A stretch of 64,000 bases of DNA, from positions 1,054,001 to 1,118,000 of the forward strand of contig JACJXW010000005.1 in the NCBI GenBank assembly GCA_020636405.1, in the 5' to 3' direction. This DNA is from Lewinellaceae bacterium. Lineage in GTDB: Bacteria > Bacteroidota > Bacteroidia > Chitinophagales > Saprospiraceae. The notes under the pieces are model-generated. The model was not told where the DNA came from, searched no databases, and saw only the letters and a program-made list of their open reading frames with translations. Positions 62,055 through 64,000 of this stretch are shown one piece after another. Every line of letters begins with the position of its first letter. Position 1 is the stretch's first letter. The position numbers and the translations under genes were made by a program.

Positions 62055-62070
62055 TGGCATGAGGCTTGCC
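62055..62070 (+). promoter_or_regulatory. Sigma-54 (-24/-12) promoter, unit 5
   Basis: TGGCATGAGGCTTGCC, with GG at 62056-62057 and GC at 62068-62069. Both boxes match the consensus. Start codon at 62219. Confidence 0.75.
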
Positions 62071-62218
62071 ATTTATTTAACAAGAAGAGGCCCGGACAAT
62101 CCCGGCCACCGGCAACGAGGCTGGGAATGCTCCCCGTTCCATTATGCCGGGCAACCGGAGCCAGCTTTTTCAGCCACCTTAAGGCTAGAATACGGCTGCT
62201 GCCGCTAAAAAAAACAAT

Positions 62219-62944
62219 ATGATCCGACTGCGAGACATTGAAAGGTATTACCGCAACGGCCTGCGCAAGGCCTGGGTTCTCAACCAGATCAACCTGGACA
62301 TCCAGGAGGGCGAGTTCGTCACCATCATGGGGCCCAGCGGCGCCGGCAAATCCACCCTGCTCAATATCATCGGTATGCTGGAAGAGCCCTCCGGCGGAGC
62401 CTACCACTTTTTAAACGAACCTGTACATCAATTCAACGAGCGCAAACGCAGCGACTTGCACAAGGCCTATATGGGCTTTGTCTTCCAGGCCTACCACCTC
62501 ATCGACGACCTGACCGTCTACGAGAACATCGAAACGCCTCTGCTTTACCGCAATGTAAAAAGTAAGGAGCGCAAGAGCATGGTCGCCGAGATCCTGGACC
62601 GTTTTAACATTGTCGCCAAAAAAGACCTGTTTCCCGACCAGCTCTCCGGCGGGCAACAGCAGTTAGTGGGCGTTGCCCGCGCCGTGATCAGCAAACCGCG
62701 CCTCCTGCTGGCGGATGAGCCTACCGGAAACCTGCACACCAAACAGGGAGACCAGATCATGGAGCTCTTCCGGGAGTTGAACGACGAAGGGGTTACCATC
62801 ATACAGGTGACCCACTCGGAGCGCAATGCCTCCTTCGGTACCCGCATCATCGAACTGGTGGACGGCAACGTCCGCAGTGATGAGCAGGTCAGGCAGCCCT
62901 CAGGCCAGGGCGATGGGCCGAAGGGGATGCCGAATGGGAAGTAG
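62219..62944 (+). CDS. MacB/LolD-type ABC transporter ATPase, unit 5
   Basis: 241 residues. Walker A GPSGAGKST, Q-loop VFQAYHLI, signature LSGGQQQL (R replaced by L), Walker B LLLADEPTGNL, and H-loop VTHS. All catalytic residues are present; the Gln-Leu change in the signature is unusual. The ATPase is paralogous to that at 22805. The permease begins 133 bp later in the same direction, and no adaptor gene precedes it. Together they form unit 5, under the paired sites and sigma-54 promoter. Confidence 0.94.
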   Translation: MIRLRDIERYYRNGLRKAWVLNQINLDIQEGEFVTIMGPSGAGKSTLLNIIGMLEEPSGGAYHFLNEPVHQFNERKRSDLHKAYMGFVFQAYHLIDDLTVYENIETPLLYRNVKSKERKSMVAEILDRFNIVAKKDLFPDQLSGGQQQLVGVARAVISKPRLLLADEPTGNLHTKQGDQIMELFRELNDEGVTIIQVTHSERNASFGTRIIELVDGNVRSDEQVRQPSGQGDGPKGMPNGK

Positions 62945-63077
62945 TATTGAAGTCGGAAAGCGGAAGTCGGAAGGGGCTCCTCTCCAGGCACTTCCGGCCT
63001 CGCACGGCGCACTTGCCTTATCTCTTGTAAGAATTCACTGACACCCGATACCACAAATCAGGTCAAAATAAAAACCA

Positions 63078-64000
63078 ATGCTTCAACATTTCCTGGTGGT
63101 TACACTGCGCAATCTTCGCAGAGACATTGGCTACAGCCTCATCAACATTCTGGGGCTGGGCGTAGGCATTGCCGTTAGCCTGTTGCTTTTTTTCTGGGTG
63201 CGGTACGAGCTGAGTTACGACCGTTTTCATATCGATGCCGAGCGCATTTACCAGATTGCTTTCAGCTTTCCGGGAGAGGGCGGGCAGTACACTACCTGGA
63301 CGAGCGCGCCGGTGCTCTTTGCAGAGAAGATCGATGAATCCATTCCGGAGGCGGAAGCTGCGCTTGGCGTTTCTTTCCCCCGGGAATTATCTTTCCTGTT
63401 GGGCCAAACGCCTTTCAAAGAAGTCGGCCTCTATGTGGGCCCTGCCTTTCTTGGCCTTTTCAATTTCCCTTTGCTGGAAGGCAGCCGGGATGCCCTTTTT
63501 AGCCGGCCCGACGACATCGTCCTGACGGAGTCCCTGGCGGAGAAGTACTTCGGTGCCGGTTGGCGGGGCAACGCCATCGGGAAGACACTGGAGGCTGCCG
63601 AACAGGAGAAATATACGGTGACCGGCGTGGTGGCTGATCCACCCCCCAATTCCTCCCTGGAGTTCGGTTTTCTGCTCTCCACGGAGGAATACCTGCGCAA
63701 GAACCCCTGGGACAACCACTGGGGCAATTTCACTTCCCGCATCTTTGTCAAGGTGAAAGCCGGCACGGACATTCCGGCATTGGAAGACAAGCTGATCGCT
63801 CTTTTCCGAAAGTATAAAGACAATACCGAGGAGGGTACGGCCATTAGCCTTCTGGCATTAACGGGCCGCCACTTGTACAACAAACTGGAGAACGGCAAGC
63901 CAGTGGGTGGCCGGATCACTTATGTCCGCCTATTCATCGGAGCGGCAGCTTTCCTGTTGCTTATCGCCTGCATCAACTTTATGAACCTGGCCACGGCGCG
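63078..64000 (+). CDS. FtsX/MacB-type ABC permease, unit 5 (C-terminal part outside window)
   Basis: 307 residues to the right edge, from MLQHFLVVTLRNLRR. First helix (INILGLGVGIAVSLLLFFWV), the MacB-type periplasmic domain, and the start of the FtsX core (FLLLIACINFMNLATAR). It matches the other permeases over the visible part and should be about 800 residues. It is the membrane partner of the ATPase at 62219. Confidence 0.92.
   Translation, partial: MLQHFLVVTLRNLRRDIGYSLINILGLGVGIAVSLLLFFWVRYELSYDRFHIDAERIYQIAFSFPGEGGQYTTWTSAPVLFAEKIDESIPEAEAALGVSFPRELSFLLGQTPFKEVGLYVGPAFLGLFNFPLLEGSRDALFSRPDDIVLTESLAEKYFGAGWRGNAIGKTLEAAEQEKYTVTGVVADPPPNSSLEFGFLLSTEEYLRKNPWDNHWGNFTSRIFVKVKAGTDIPALEDKLIALFRKYKDNTEEGTAISLLALTGRHLYNKLENGKPVGGRITYVRLFIGAAAFLLLIACINFMNLATA

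Noticed and set aside
63010..63035. Sigma-54 promoter before the unit 5 permease
   Set aside because: TCGCACGGCGCACTTGCC has the wrong -24 bases and 6 bp instead of 4 between the boxes.
1..64000. tRNA or rRNA genes
   Set aside because: No tRNA-like cloverleaf or rRNA core sequence was seen on either strand by eye; a covariance search would be needed to exclude them fully.

Overview
The window looks like a chromosome segment of a moderately GC-rich member of the Bacteroidetes, most likely Saprospiraceae or a close relative. The evidence is type IX secretion C-terminal sorting domains (3216-5303, 26627-28590, 37394-39613), a gliding-type CHU_C sorting domain (35234-37339), many large FtsX/MacB-like permeases starting MLxNYLK, and general lack of strong Shine-Dalgarno sites. 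No rRNA or tRNA gene was recognised. The taxonomic call is inference from protein style only.

Layout. 0-10.4 kb: a MATE exporter cut by the left edge, a LytS/NarL-type two-component pair flanking a secreted YCF48-type protein, a MESH1-like HD hydrolase next to an aberrant pyruvate-kinase-like protein, and an NtrB-like histidine kinase. 10.4-19.2 kb: a small secreted protein, an AT-rich stretch with a NUMOD4/HNH protein, inorganic pyrophosphatase, a BASS-type transporter, an S9 peptidase and a cyclic-nucleotide-gated K+ channel. 19.2-33 kb: an NtrC-type sigma-54 activator divergent from an HlyD/ABC/permease operon, a frameshifted secreted lamin-tail protein, a non-specific nuclease and another permease. 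33-47.5 kb: a UPF0175/DUF3368 toxin-antitoxin pair, a resolvase, two large secreted proteins, an amidotransferase, an MFS transporter, small stress-type proteins and a GH20 hexosaminidase. 47.8-64 kb: three more permease units, a probable D-amino-acid operon (GntP permease, RidA, DSD1-type PLP enzyme, M19 dipeptidase), a 1.3 kb tandem-repeat block and a DUF4932-like metalloprotease.

The most interesting signal is regulatory. Five transcription units that encode MacAB/FtsX-like ABC export systems (starting at 21351, 30641, 48102, 58031 and 62219) each carry two 16-bp palindromes of the form TGTnC-N6-GnACA whose centres are 21 bp apart (22 in the last), followed 54-190 bp later by a -24/-12 (sigma-54) promoter. 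The obvious candidate activator, an NtrC-family response regulator (19267-20661), is divergent from the first unit, and an NtrB-like kinase lies at 9026-10351. Three of the units encode a permease alone with no ATPase, and their leaders share a 5' hairpin, so this looks like one dispersed regulon of paralogous ABC exporters sharing ATPase and adaptor subunits.

The second theme is small repeats. Four palindromic MITE-like elements of 159-162 bp (three sequence types, same GAGnnTGTT ends, TNA flanks) are present. One splits a gene whose frame is restored by removing the element plus an 8-bp flank. 7-8-bp tandem repeats sit directly upstream of three start codons. Between 25.7 and 31.2 kb there is a cluster of single-base indels in homopolymers, either sequencing error or real decay.
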